Positions 8,514 through 19,994 of a stretch of 64,000 nt of DNA are shown here, one piece after another (positions within the stretch are counted from its first letter, which is position 1; each line of letters opens with the position of its first letter). Source of the DNA: Thermaurantiacus tibetensis. GTDB taxonomy: Bacteria > Pseudomonadota > Alphaproteobacteria > Sphingomonadales > Sphingomonadaceae. The notes beneath the pieces are model-generated. The model saw nothing but the letters and a program-made list of their open reading frames with translations, searched no databases and was not told the DNA's origin. The position numbers and the translations under genes are program-made. The DNA is taken from NCBI RefSeq assembly GCF_015354055.1, contig NZ_JACHTM010000004.1, positions 186,001 to 250,000 of the forward strand, read 5' to 3'.

Positions 8514-9358
8514 GCCGCAGCCTTCAGCGTGTTCTCGAGCAGGCAGGCGATCGTCATCGGCCCCACGCCGCCGGGCACCGGGGTGATGGCGCCCGCCACC
8601 GCGGCGGCTTCGGCGAAGCAGACATCGCCCACCAGCCGCGCCCGGCCGTCAGGCCCCGTAACCCGGTTGATGCCCACATCGATGACGGTCGCACCCGGCT
8701 TGAGCCAGCCCCCGCGCACCAGCTCCGGCCGGCCCACCGCCGCCACCACGATGTCGGCCCGGCCGACGAGCGCGGGAAGGTCGCGGCTCCGCGAATGGGC
8801 GATGGTGACGGTCGCACTCTCGGCCACGAGCAGCGCCGCCATCGGCCGGCCGACGATGGTGGACCGGCCGATGACGAGCGCCTCGGCCCCGGCAAGATCG
8901 GCATGCACGGTCTTGAGGAGCCTGAGACACCCGGCCGGCGTGCAGGGGACGAAGCCGGGAAGCCCGAGCGCGAGGCGCCCGGCGTTCACGGGGTGGAAGC
9001 CGTCCACGTCCTTGGCCGGGTCGATCGCCTCGATGACGCGCGTGGCGTCGCACTGCGGCGGCAGCGGAAGCTGGACGAGGATGCCGTCCACCTCCGGATC
9101 GGCGTTGAGCCGGTGCACCAGCGCCAGAAGCTCGGCCTCGGCGACATCGGAGGCAAGCCTGTGCTCCTCCGAGCGGATGCCGGTCTCGGCGCAGGCCTTC
9201 ACCTTGTTCCGCACGTAGACGTGGGAGGCCGGGTCGTCGCCCACCAGCACCACGGCGAGTGCCGGCGGCCGCCGGCCGTCTGCGCGCCGCGCCGCCACCG
9301 TGCGGGCCACCTCCGCGCGGACCTCGGCGGCCACCGCCTTGCCGTCGATGAGCTGCAC
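8510..9358 (-). CDS. folD: Bifunctional methylenetetrahydrofolate dehydrogenase/methenyltetrahydrofolate cyclohydrolase
   Basis: A 282-residue FolD, which interconverts 5,10-methylene-THF, 5,10-methenyl-THF and 10-formyl-THF in the cytoplasm using NADP. Visible family motifs: [14 protein letters not shown], with the catalytic Tyr and Lys; the PLPPQCD and [13 protein letters not shown] segments; and the nucleotide-binding [15 protein letters not shown] and [10 protein letters not shown] near the C-terminus. It lies between yggT (12 bp upstream) and marC (4-base overlap). Confidence 0.97.
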   Translation of the reverse strand: MQLIDGKAVAAEVRAEVARTVAARRADGRRPPALAVVLVGDDPASHVYVRNKVKACAETGIRSEEHRLASDVAEAELLALVHRLNADPEVDGILVQLPLPPQCDATRVIEAIDPAKDVDGFHPVNAGRLALGLPGFVPCTPAGCLRLLKTVHADLAGAEALVIGRSTIVGRPMAALLVAESATVTIAHSRSRDLPALVGRADIVVAAVGRPELVRGGWLKPGATVIDVGINRVTGPDGRARLVGDVCFAEAAAVAGAITPVPGGVGPMTIACLLENTLKAAA

Positions 9359-9370
9359 GGGGCGCGGGCG

Positions 9371-9673
9371 TCAGGGCAGGCGCAGGTCCATCGCCAGCCC
9401 CTGAAGCAGCCGCTGGACGAGGACGATGGCGAGGATGACGACGAGCGGCGAGAAGTCGATGCCCCCCAGGTCGGGCATCCGCCGCCGGATGGGCGCCAGC
9501 AGGGGCGCGAGCAGGCGGTCGAGGCCGTCGACCACGGTCGCCACGAACCGGTTGCGCATGTTCACCACGTTGAACGCGACGAGCCACGACAGCACCGCCT
9601 GGATGATGATGAGCCAGACGAGGAGCTGGAGCACGTAGACGAGGAAGTCGAGGAGGCCGGCAAGCGTGTTCAT
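9371..9673 (-). CDS. YggT family membrane protein
   Basis: A 100-residue YggT/YlmG-type protein with two hydrophobic segments (FLVYVLQLLVWLIIIQAVLSW and GIDFSPLVVILAIVLVQRLLQ) and the family's LLAPLLAPIRRRMP motif between them. Family members are linked to cell shape and membrane organisation, and the mechanism is not settled. It heads the short leftward unit yggT-folD-marC and is divergent from recF. Confidence 0.92.
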   Translation of the reverse strand: MNTLAGLLDFLVYVLQLLVWLIIIQAVLSWLVAFNVVNMRNRFVATVVDGLDRLLAPLLAPIRRRMPDLGGIDFSPLVVILAIVLVQRLLQGLAMDLRLP

Positions 9674-9712
9674 GGAAGCGCGGTCCGTCCGGGCCGTGGA
9701 ACGAGGGCCTTC

Positions 9713-9747
9713 GCCTCTAGCCGCTCCCGCCCCCCGCGGCTAGAGGC
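9713..9747. promoter_or_regulatory. Perfect 12-bp inverted repeat upstream of recF
   Basis: GCCTCTAGCCGC at 9713-9724 is matched by its exact reverse complement at 9736-9747, with an 11-nt pyrimidine-rich loop. It occupies the 86-bp divergent spacer between yggT and recF and ends 12 bp before the recF ATG. It could be an operator or a leader hairpin that masks the recF ribosome-binding site. There is no T-tract, so a simple terminator is unlikely. Confidence 0.6.
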
Positions 9748-9759
9748 CGGCCGGAGCCC

Positions 9760-10881
9760 ATGGCGCGCCCGGCCATCCTCTCGCTTGCCCTCCGGGACTT
9801 CCGCAACCACCGCGCGACCCGGCTCGAGCCGGGCAGCGCGCCTGCCGTCGTGCTCTTCGGCCCGAACGGCGCGGGCAAGACCGCGCTGCTCGAGGCGCTG
9901 TCGCTGCTCTCGGTGGGGCGGGGCCTGCGCGGGGCCACGCTTGCCGAGATGGCGCGCGCCGACGGGCCGGGCGGCTTCCGCGTGCGTGCCGAGCTCGCCA
10001 CCACACCCGAGCTGCCGCCGGTTGCGCTCGAGACCTTCGCCACAGCCGAGGCGCCCGAGCGCCGCCAGCTGCGCAGCAACGCCGCCGCCGCCCCGCTTGC
10101 GCGTCTCTCCGAGTGGCTCGCGCTCCTCTGGGCGACGCCGGCGATGGACCGGCTGTTCGCCGAGGCGGCAAGCGCCCGGCGCCGCTTCCTCGACCGCCTG
10201 ACCCTTGCCCTCCACCCCGGCCATGCCGGCCACGCCAGCCGCTACGAGGCAGCGCTCCGGCAGCGCAACCGGCTGCTCGCGGACCCTGCCCCTCCCGACC
10301 CTTCGTGGCTCGCAGCGCTCGAGGCGCAGATGGCCGCCCATGGCGAGGCCCTCGCCCGCGCCCGCGCCGATACCGTGGCGCGGCTTGCCGCCCGCCTCGA
10401 GGCAGATGCCGACCCCGCCTTTCCGGAAGGCGCGCTCGCCCCCCTGCCCGACCACGCCGACCTCGGCGCCGCGCTCCAAGCCTCCCGCGCGGCCGACCGC
10501 GCCGCCGGCCGGACCACCGTCGGGCCCCACCGCGACGACCTTGCAGTGCACCTCCTCCCCGACGGCCGCCCGGCCGCGCTCGCCTCGACCGGCGAGCAGA
10601 AGGCCCTCCTCCTCGGCATCCTCCTTGCCCAGGCGCGGCTCGTGGCCGAGGCGCGCGGCGCGCCGCCGATCCTCCTCCTCGACGAGGCCGCCGCCCACCT
10701 CGACCCGGACCGCCGGCGCGCGCTCTTCGCCCGTCTCGAGGCGCTCGGCGGCCAGGCCTGGCTCACCGGCACCGACGTGGCGCTCTTCGAGCCGCTCGAG
10801 GCCGCCCGCTTCCGCATCGAGGCGGGTTCCGTGCAGCCGGTCCCGAACCCGCCTCTGGCCTTTCCGGCGCGGTGTCCCTAG
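9760..10881 (+). CDS. recF: DNA replication and repair protein RecF
   Basis: A 373-residue SMC-like ATPase that loads RecA at single-strand gaps together with RecO and RecR. The Walker A GPNGAGKT is at residues 34-41, the signature-like stretch is STGEQKALLLGIL, and Walker B is ILLLDEAAAHLD. LRDFRNHRAT near the N-terminus is typical. gyrB follows 9 bp downstream, an ancestral recF-gyrB pairing, but dnaA and dnaN are not upstream here, so this is not the classic origin-proximal cluster. Confidence 0.96.
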   Translation: MARPAILSLALRDFRNHRATRLEPGSAPAVVLFGPNGAGKTALLEALSLLSVGRGLRGATLAEMARADGPGGFRVRAELATTPELPPVALETFATAEAPERRQLRSNAAAAPLARLSEWLALLWATPAMDRLFAEAASARRRFLDRLTLALHPGHAGHASRYEAALRQRNRLLADPAPPDPSWLAALEAQMAAHGEALARARADTVARLAARLEADADPAFPEGALAPLPDHADLGAALQASRAADRAAGRTTVGPHRDDLAVHLLPDGRPAALASTGEQKALLLGILLAQARLVAEARGAPPILLLDEAAAHLDPDRRRALFARLEALGGQAWLTGTDVALFEPLEAARFRIEAGSVQPVPNPPLAFPARCP

Positions 10882-13767
<2,886 letters not shown>

Positions 13768-13771
<4 letters not shown>

Positions 13772-13950
13772 CGCGAGCGGCGCCGGCGGCAGGGGCCGGG
13801 GCGGGCCAGCGCCCGGAAGCCGCCAGGGCAGCCGCGGCGCCTGCGCAAGGTCGCGCCGGGGACGGGCGGCACCGAGACCGGCACGCGCTGCCAGAAGGCG
13901 CCAGCGGGCCGGAGCAGACGCGGGGCGCCCGGTCGCGCCGCCAGGGTCAG
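13768..13950 (-). CDS. Possible 60-residue arginine-rich small protein after folC
   Basis: The reading frame after folC is open to a TAG at 13768. If it began at the CTG overlapping the folC stop (CTGA), it would encode 60 residues: LTLAARPGAPRLLRPAGAFW, a proline/valine stretch, then RRRGCPGGFRALARPGPCRR near the end. The paired cysteines in CPGGF...PGPC look more like a protein than random shadow sequence. There is no ATG, and an in-frame GTG within the ORF would give only about 33 residues. I do not recognise a family, so this is tentative. Confidence 0.3.
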
Positions 13951-15227
13951 GCCGGCAGCGGGCCGTTCCGCTTCAGGAACTCCCCGGCCAGGTGCAGCGA
14001 ACCGGCCACCAGCACCCGCGCCGGCGCGGTCACGCGGCGGAAGGCCGCCTCGAGATCGGGCGCAGTCTCGGCCGCCAGCGTCTCCGGCGGCCAGTGCCGG
14101 TGGCCCGAAACCGGCACGCCGATCCGCCGCGCCTCCGGCGGAAGGCCCTTCAGGAACGCCTCGCGGTCCTTGGTCTCGAGCATGCCGAGCACCACCACCA
14201 GCGGCAGCCCGTCGTCCTGGCGCGCTGCCCAGGCGGCGATGGCCTTCGCCGCCGACGGGTTGTGGCCGCCGTCCACCACCAGGCGAGAGCCTTCGGGCAG
14301 CAGGTCGAAGAGCGGCCCGCCCGTGATGGGCTGGAGCCGCGCCGGCCACTGCGCCCACTGCATCGCCCCCACGAGCGCCGCCTGCGGCACGGGCAGCTCT
14401 GCCTGCGACAGCAGCATGACAACCGCGAGCGCCGCATTGTCGGCCTGGTGCGCACCGGCCAGCCGCGGCGCCGGCAGCACGACTTCCCGCTCCCCCACGG
14501 CCACCATGAGCTGCCCGTCGGGGCTCCGCGCGTCCCACGCTTCGCCCCGCGCCAGTACGGGCGCGCCGGCAAGGGCCGCCACTTCCGCCACCCGCGCGGC
14601 AACGGCAGGCGGATAGCGCTGGGTGACGAGCGGCACGCCCCGCTTGGCGATGCCGGCCTTCTCCGCGGCGATGTGGCGGATGGTGGGCCCCAGGATCGCC
14701 ACATGGTCCATCGAAAGCTCGGCAATCCCGGTGACGAGGGGGGCCTCGACCACGTTGGTCGCATCGAGCCGCCCGCCCAGCCCCACCTCGAGCACGACGG
14801 CATCGGCCGGAGTGGCGGCAAAGAGGAGGAAGGCCGCAGCCGTCAGGCTCTCGAAGAAGGAGAGCGGCTGCCCGGCATTGACCCGCAGCACGTCGCCCAG
14901 AGCCTCGGCAAGCTCGGCGTCGGTGACCAGCGTGCCGGCAAGCCGGATCCGCTCGTTCACGCGCACGAGGTGCGGCGAGGTAAACACATGGACCCTGAGC
15001 CCCGCCGCCTCGAGCCCGGCGCGCAGGAACGCGCAGGTCGAGCCCTTGCCGTTGGTGCCGGCCACGTGAAACACGGGCGGCAGCTTCCGGTGCGGCGAGC
15101 CCATGCGCGCGAGCAGCCGGTCGATCCGCGCGAGCGAAAGGTCGGCCGCCCTGATCCGCTGGCTGCCGGCAGCCCGAAGCAGCCGGTCGAGCAGCGGGTC
15201 GTCGGAGCGGGCGAAGTCGGTCGCCAC
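13947..15227 (-). CDS. folC: Bifunctional folylpolyglutamate/dihydrofolate synthase
   Basis: A 426-residue FolC/Mur-ligase-family enzyme that adds glutamate to (dihydro)folate. The P-loop FHVAGTNGKGSTCAFLR sits at residues about 53-69, followed by VHVFTSPHLVRVNERI, the FFESLTAAAFLLFA region and a C-terminal domain with VVDGGHNPSAAKA. It starts at GTG 15227, 4 bp after the accD stop, in the conserved alphaproteobacterial order trpF-trpB-trpA-accD-folC. Confidence 0.96.
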   Translation of the reverse strand: MATDFARSDDPLLDRLLRAAGSQRIRAADLSLARIDRLLARMGSPHRKLPPVFHVAGTNGKGSTCAFLRAGLEAAGLRVHVFTSPHLVRVNERIRLAGTLVTDAELAEALGDVLRVNAGQPLSFFESLTAAAFLLFAATPADAVVLEVGLGGRLDATNVVEAPLVTGIAELSMDHVAILGPTIRHIAAEKAGIAKRGVPLVTQRYPPAVAARVAEVAALAGAPVLARGEAWDARSPDGQLMVAVGEREVVLPAPRLAGAHQADNAALAVVMLLSQAELPVPQAALVGAMQWAQWPARLQPITGGPLFDLLPEGSRLVVDGGHNPSAAKAIAAWAARQDDGLPLVVVLGMLETKDREAFLKGLPPEARRIGVPVSGHRHWPPETLAAETAPDLEAAFRRVTAPARVLVAGSLHLAGEFLKRNGPLPA

Positions 15228-15231
15228 GGGC

Positions 15232-16089
15232 TCAGGCCGGCTCGGGCGTGCGGGTCAGGTGCCGGAGCAGCCGGCCGAGCGTCGCGGCCAGCTCGTGCCG
15301 GCGCACCACCATGTCCACCATGCCGTGCGCGAGCAGATACTCGGCGCGCTGGAAGCCCTCGGGCAGCTTCTCGCGGATGGTCGATTCGATGACGCGCGCC
15401 CCGGCAAAGCCGATGAGCGCGCCCGGCTCGGCGATGTGCACGTCGCCCAGCATCGCGTAGCTCGCCGTCACTCCGCCCGTCGTCGGGTCGGTCAGCACCA
15501 CCACGTAAGGAACGCCCGCTTCCTTCAGGCGCGCCACCATCACCGTCGTGCGCGGCATCTGCATGAGCGAGAGGATGCCCTCCTGCATCCGCGCTCCGCC
15601 CGCTGCCGTCACCATCACGAAGGGCCGCCGCTCGGCCAGCGCCACCTCGGCAGCCCGCACGAAGGCCGCGCCAACGCCCACGCCCATCGAGCCGCCGAGG
15701 AAGGCGAAGTCCTGCACGCCGACGACGCTCGGCACCGTGCCGATCGTGCCCTTGGCCAGCGCCAGCGCATCCGCCTCGCCGGTCGCCGCCCGCGCCGCCT
15801 TGAGGCGCTCGGGGTAGCGCTTCAGGTCGCGGAACTTCAGCGGGTCATCCGCCGGCATCTCGACCGGGATCCGCTCGAAGACGGCGCCGTCGAACAGCAG
15901 GGCGAAGCGGGCGGCCGGGCCGATCCGCTCATGGTGGCCGCAGGCCGGGCAGACCGAGAGGTTCGCCTCGAATTCCTTGGTGTAGAGCATCGTCCCGCAG
16001 CCGCGGCACTTGGTCCACAGATTGTCGGGCACGTCGCGGCGGCCGAGGATCTGCTGGATCCGCGCCCGCCCCCGGGTCAGCCAGCTCAT
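15232..16089 (-). CDS. accD: Acetyl-CoA carboxylase carboxyltransferase subunit beta
   Basis: A 285-residue AccD that, with AccA, transfers carboxyl groups from biotin to acetyl-CoA in fatty-acid synthesis. The N-terminal four-cysteine zinc ribbon is present (CRGCGTM and [10 protein letters not shown]), followed by the crotonase-like fold with [33 protein letters not shown] and [18 protein letters not shown]. The start MSWLTRG was chosen over the longer open frame because it matches the family N-terminus. It lies 7 bp after trpA. Confidence 0.97.
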   Translation of the reverse strand: MSWLTRGRARIQQILGRRDVPDNLWTKCRGCGTMLYTKEFEANLSVCPACGHHERIGPAARFALLFDGAVFERIPVEMPADDPLKFRDLKRYPERLKAARAATGEADALALAKGTIGTVPSVVGVQDFAFLGGSMGVGVGAAFVRAAEVALAERRPFVMVTAAGGARMQEGILSLMQMPRTTVMVARLKEAGVPYVVVLTDPTTGGVTASYAMLGDVHIAEPGALIGFAGARVIESTIREKLPEGFQRAEYLLAHGMVDMVVRRHELAATLGRLLRHLTRTPEPA

Positions 16090-16096
16090 CGCCGCC

Positions 16097-16993
16097 TCAG
16101 GCCGCAAGCTTCCGCGGCGCAGCGCGCACCGCTGCGGCCAGACGCGCGACGAAGGCGCGCACCTCGCCCGGCACGTCGTTCGCCCCGCGCGCTGCCGCCT
16201 CGCCGATGAGATCGACGATCGCCGAGCCCACCACCACCGCATCGGCATGGGCGGCCACCATCGCCGCCTGCGCCGGAGTCCTGACGCCGAAGCCCACTGC
16301 CACCGGCAGCCGGGTCGAGGCCTTCAGTCGGGCGACCGCTGCCGCCACCTCGGCCTCCGCGGCGCTGTTCGCGCCCGTGATTCCGGCCACCGCCACATGG
16401 TAGAGGAAGCCCGAGGCACCCGCGAGCACGGTGGGCAGCCGCCGGTCGTCGGTCGTCGGCGTGGCAAGCCGGATGAGATGGAGCCCTTGCGCCGCAAGGT
16501 GGGGCGCCACCTCGTCGGCCTCCTCGGGCGGCAGGTCGACGAGGATCACCCCGTCGACCCCGGCTGCCGCGGCGTCGCGGGCGAACCGCTCCGGCCCGTA
16601 GGCAAGCACCGGGTTCACATAGCCCATGAGGACGAGCGGCGTCTCGGCATCGCGCGCGCGGAAGCCCGAGACGATCGCGAGCAGCTTGGCCAGCGTCACC
16701 CCGGCACCCAGCGCCCGAAGGTTGCCGGCCTGGATCGACGGGCCGTCGGCCATCGGGTCGGAGAAGGGCATGCCGAGCTCGAGGATGTCGGCTCCGCCCT
16801 CGACGAGGGCCTCGAGGATGGCGGGCGTGAGTTCGGGCGAAGGGTCCCCGCCGCAGACGAAGGTGACGAGCGCCGCGCGCGGGGCAACGCCAGCGAACCG
16901 CCGCGCCAGCCGGTCCCCGCCCGGCCCCGCGCCTGCCCCCTTGGCGCCCGCCTCGGCGCTCGCCCCCCCCGCCGCCGCCGCCGCGCCGCTCAC
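16097..16993 (-). CDS. trpA: Tryptophan synthase alpha chain
   Basis: A 298-residue TrpA, which cleaves indole-3-glycerol phosphate to indole in the complex with TrpB. The catalytic Glu and Asp are in [19 protein letters not shown], and [24 protein letters not shown] and [14 protein letters not shown] are intact. It starts at an ATG overlapping the trpB stop by 4 bases. The first 25 residues are an alanine/glycine-rich extension absent from most TrpA proteins, so the true start could be internal. Confidence 0.97.
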   Translation of the reverse strand: MSGAAAAAGGASAEAGAKGAGAGPGGDRLARRFAGVAPRAALVTFVCGGDPSPELTPAILEALVEGGADILELGMPFSDPMADGPSIQAGNLRALGAGVTLAKLLAIVSGFRARDAETPLVLMGYVNPVLAYGPERFARDAAAAGVDGVILVDLPPEEADEVAPHLAAQGLHLIRLATPTTDDRRLPTVLAGASGFLYHVAVAGITGANSAAEAEVAAAVARLKASTRLPVAVGFGVRTPAQAAMVAAHADAVVVGSAIVDLIGEAAARGANDVPGEVRAFVARLAAAVRAAPRKLAA

Positions 16994-18207
16994 AGCGAGA
17001 CGCCCAGCGCCCCGGCGGCGGTGAAGATGTCCTTGTCCCCCCGGCCGCAGAGGTTCATGAGGATGATGCGCTCCCGCCCCATCTTCGGCGCAACCTTTGC
17101 CACATGCGCCAGCGCATGCGCCGGCTCGAGCGCCGGGATGATGCCCTCGACGCGCGCAAGCAGGGCAAAGGCCTCGAGCGCCTCGGCGTCCGTCACGCTT
17201 GCGTAGCGCACCCGGCCGATCGCGTGGAGCCAGGCGTGCTCGGGCCCGATTCCGGGGTAGTCGAGCCCGGCCGAGATGGAGTGGGCGTCGAGGATCTGCC
17301 CGTCGGCATCCTGCAGGAGATAGGTCTTGTTGCCGTGGAGCACGCCCGGCCGCCCGCCGCTGATGGAGGCCGCGTGCGCGCCGCTCTCGAGGCCCTTGCC
17401 CGCCGCCTCCACGCCGACGAGCTCGACCGGGTCGTCGAGGAAGGGGTGGAAGAGGCCGATCGCGTTCGAGCCGCCGCCGACGGCGGCGACGCAGAGGTCG
17501 GGAAGCCGGCCTTCGGCAGCGAGCATTTGCGCCTTCGCCTCCTCGCCGATCACCGCCTGGAAGTCGCGCACCATCGCCGGGTAGGGGTGCGGGCCGGCCG
17601 CGGTGCCGATAATGTAGAAAGTGTCGGCCACGTTGGTCACCCAGTCCCGGAGCGCTTCGTTCATCGCGTCCTTCAGGGTCTTCGAGCCGCTCTCGACGGC
17701 GCGCACCTCGGCACCAAGGAGGCGCATGCGGAACACGTTGGGCGCCTGCCGCTCCATGTCGCGCGCGCCCATGTAGATGACGCAGGGCAGCCCGAAGCGC
17801 GCGGCGACCGTCGCGGTCGCAACGCCATGCTGGCCCGCGCCCGTCTCGGCGATGATCCGGGTCTTGCCCATCCGCTTGGCCAGCAGGATCTGGCCGAGGC
17901 AGTTGTTGATCTTGTGCGCGCCCGTGTGGTTGAGCTCGTCGCGCTTCAGATAGACCTTCGCGCCGCCGAGGTGGTCCGTCAGCTTCTCGGCGAAGTAGAG
18001 CGGGCTGGGGCGGCCCACGTAATGGGCGAGAAGATGGTCGAGCTCGGCGCGGAACGCCGGGTCGGCCTTGGCTTCTGCATAGGCCGCCTCGAGGTCGAGG
18101 AGGAGCGGCATCAGCGTCTCGGCGACGTAGCGGCCGCCGAAGGCACCGAAGTGGCCGCGCGCGTCGGGCCCGGTCCGGAGCGAGGGGGAGGGGTCGCGGT
18201 CAGCCAC
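16990..18207 (-). CDS. trpB: Tryptophan synthase beta chain
   Basis: A 405-residue PLP enzyme that condenses indole with serine to make tryptophan. The PLP lysine lies in [15 protein letters not shown], the phosphate-binding loop is [12 protein letters not shown], and [17 protein letters not shown] and [17 protein letters not shown] are typical. GTG 18207 is the best start: it overlaps the trpF stop by 8 bases and gives the expected N-terminus, although the frame stays open to 18243. Confidence 0.97.
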   Translation of the reverse strand: MADRDPSPSLRTGPDARGHFGAFGGRYVAETLMPLLLDLEAAYAEAKADPAFRAELDHLLAHYVGRPSPLYFAEKLTDHLGGAKVYLKRDELNHTGAHKINNCLGQILLAKRMGKTRIIAETGAGQHGVATATVAARFGLPCVIYMGARDMERQAPNVFRMRLLGAEVRAVESGSKTLKDAMNEALRDWVTNVADTFYIIGTAAGPHPYPAMVRDFQAVIGEEAKAQMLAAEGRLPDLCVAAVGGGSNAIGLFHPFLDDPVELVGVEAAGKGLESGAHAASISGGRPGVLHGNKTYLLQDADGQILDAHSISAGLDYPGIGPEHAWLHAIGRVRYASVTDAEALEAFALLARVEGIIPALEPAHALAHVAKVAPKMGRERIILMNLCGRGDKDIFTAAGALGVSL

Positions 18208-18841
18208 GGCCGGCCTCTCTAAGGAAGGCGGCGATCTTCGCAAGCGACTTGACGCCCGGCGCCTCCTCCACGCCGGAGGAGACGTCGACGAAGGTTGCGC
18301 CCGTCACCCGGATCGCCTCGGCTACCGTCTCCGGCGCAAGCCCGCCGGCGAGGATCCAGGGGATCGCCGGCCGCGCCCCGGCGAGGATCCGCCAGTCGAA
18401 GGCAAGGCCATGGCCCCCCGCGATGGCTGCGCCCTCCGGCGCCCGGGCGTCGAGGAGGAGGGCATCGGCGTGGGCGAAGTCGCGGGCGAGCGCGCGGATG
18501 TCGGCAGCCGAGCGCACCCCGGCCGCCTTCCACACCGGAAGCCCGAAGCGCGCCCTGACCTCGGCCAGCCGCGCCGGGCCTTCCTGCCCATGGAGCTGGA
18601 TGGCGCCGATGCCGGCCGCAACGGCGGCTTCGAGAAGCGCATCGTCGGCATCCTGGAACACGCCGACGGGCAGCACGCCGGGCCGGCGGGCGCGGGCGCG
18701 GGCGATGAGGGGTGCCGCGGCAGCGGGCGTGACCGCGCGCGGGCTTGCGCCCACGAACACGAACCCCAGCGCATCGGCAGCCGCCGCGGCCTCGACTGCC
18801 TCGGGCGTTGTCAGGCCGCAGATCTTGACCTTCGCGCTCAG
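18200..18841 (-). CDS. trpF: Phosphoribosylanthranilate isomerase with an apparent CTG start
   Basis: A 213-residue TrpF, catalysing the third committed step of tryptophan synthesis. Reading from the CTG that overlaps the pyrF stop (CTGA) gives [18 protein letters not shown], with the essential KICGL motif at residues 5-9, then [30 protein letters not shown] and the phosphate-binding [14 protein letters not shown]. The first ordinary start in frame is the GTG at 18760, which would delete the catalytic Cys strand. No ATG, GTG or TTG lies in the last 20 codons upstream of CTG 18841. It sits in the trp/accD/folC operon between pyrF and trpB. Confidence 0.93.
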   Translation of the reverse strand: MSAKVKICGLTTPEAVEAAAAADALGFVFVGASPRAVTPAAAAPLIARARARRPGVLPVGVFQDADDALLEAAVAAGIGAIQLHGQEGPARLAEVRARFGLPVWKAAGVRSAADIRALARDFAHADALLLDARAPEGAAIAGGHGLAFDWRILAGARPAIPWILAGGLAPETVAEAIRVTGATFVDVSSGVEEAPGVKSLAKIAAFLREAGRG

Positions 18842-19521
18842 AAGCCGAGCTCCGCGGCGATCGCGGCTGCGGCCGCGGCCGGGTCTGCCGCCGCGGTGAT
18901 CGGCCGGCCCACCACCAGCACCGAGGCCCCGGCCGCGAGGGCCTCGGCCGGCGTCATCACCCGCTTCTGGTCGTGCGTCCCGGCCCCTGCCGGCCTGACA
19001 CCCGGCACCACGAGGAGCGCCTCGGGCCAGGCGGCGCGCAGGCCCCTGACCTCGTGCGGCGAACAGACGCAGCCGTCGAGCCCGGCGGCCCGCGCCAGGC
19101 CGGCCAGCCGCTCGGCCTGCGCGGCCGTGCCACCGGCCACGCCGGCAGCAGCGAGATCCGCATCGTCGAGGCTGGTCAGCACGGTCACCGCCACCACCCG
19201 CGTGGCTGCGGGCGCCGCATCGCGCGCGGCCGCCATCATGTCCCGGCCGCCACCCGCATGGACGGTGAGGATCGAAGGCCGAAGCGGCGCGACCGCCCGG
19301 ACGGCGGCGGCGACCGTGTTCGGAATGTCGTGGAACTTGAGGTCAAGGAACAGCGGCAGGCCGGAGGCCTCGGCGAGCGCCCGGGTCCCCTCCGGACCGT
19401 GCCGGCAGAACCACTCGAGCCCGAGCTTGAGGCCGCCCAGATGCGGCCGCGCGGCCGCGACGAGGGCCTCGGCCCGCGCGCGCTCGGTCGTGTCGACCGC
19501 AAGATGGAGGGGCGAGGACAC
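18838..19521 (-). CDS. pyrF: Orotidine 5'-phosphate decarboxylase
   Basis: A 227-residue class I OMP decarboxylase that makes UMP. The N-terminal HLAVDTTERARA carries the first Asp, the catalytic Asp-Lys motif is LFLDLKFHDIPNTV, and VPGVRPAGAGTHDQKR and VVGRPITAA form the phosphate site. GTG 19521 is the nearest ordinary start. An in-frame CTG overlapping the lapA-like stop (CTGA, 19542) would add 7 residues. It is part of the leftward operon. Confidence 0.95.
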   Translation of the reverse strand: MSSPLHLAVDTTERARAEALVAAARPHLGGLKLGLEWFCRHGPEGTRALAEASGLPLFLDLKFHDIPNTVAAAVRAVAPLRPSILTVHAGGGRDMMAAARDAAPAATRVVAVTVLTSLDDADLAAAGVAGGTAAQAERLAGLARAAGLDGCVCSPHEVRGLRAAWPEALLVVPGVRPAGAGTHDQKRVMTPAEALAAGASVLVVGRPITAAADPAAAAAAIAAELGF

Positions 19522-19538
19522 CGATGGTGCGGGGCGGC

Positions 19539-19994
19539 TCAGGTGCCCGGCGGCGGCGGCGCCTGGGGAATGGCCTGCGGCGGGATCGCCTCGGGCGCGG
19601 CGGGCGGTGCACGAGGCCCGGAGGCGGGCGCGGGTGGCGCGGCCGGCGGCCGCAGCAGCTCGACCCGCGCCTGCTCGAGCCGGGCGGAGAGGCTTTCCAC
19701 CTCCTTCTCGAGCTTCGCGATCTGCCGCTTCAGGAGGAGGCGCTGGCCGCGGATGAAGAGCGACATCGGCACATAGACGAGGGCGAGGATGAGAAGGATG
19801 AGGACAGGCAGGCGGACATAGACGGTGGTGTCGGGCCAGACCGTCACGCCCACCTTCTCGGCGTTCGTCAGGATGCGGTTGGCCGGCGAGAGGAAGCCCG
19901 CATCGTTCATGACCGAGAAGTGCCAGTTGGCAACCGCGAACAGCACGAGCCCGACGGCCAGCAGCAGCAGCAGGAACCAGCGCAGGTTGTTCAA
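19539..19994 (-). CDS. LapA/DUF1049-domain membrane protein
   Basis: A 151-residue protein with two hydrophobic segments, WFLLLLLAVGLVLFAVANW near the N-terminus and LPVLILLILALVYVPMSLF at residues about 63-81. A heptad-like coiled-coil follows (LLKRQIAKLEKEVESLSARLEQARVEL), then a proline/alanine-rich tail. This is the LapA_dom architecture: an inner-membrane protein that in E. coli takes part in lipopolysaccharide assembly control. The start overlaps the stop of the upstream cinA-like gene (ATGA). Confidence 0.88.
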   Translation of the reverse strand: MNNLRWFLLLLLAVGLVLFAVANWHFSVMNDAGFLSPANRILTNAEKVGVTVWPDTTVYVRLPVLILLILALVYVPMSLFIRGQRLLLKRQIAKLEKEVESLSARLEQARVELLRPPAAPPAPASGPRAPPAAPEAIPPQAIPQAPPPPGT

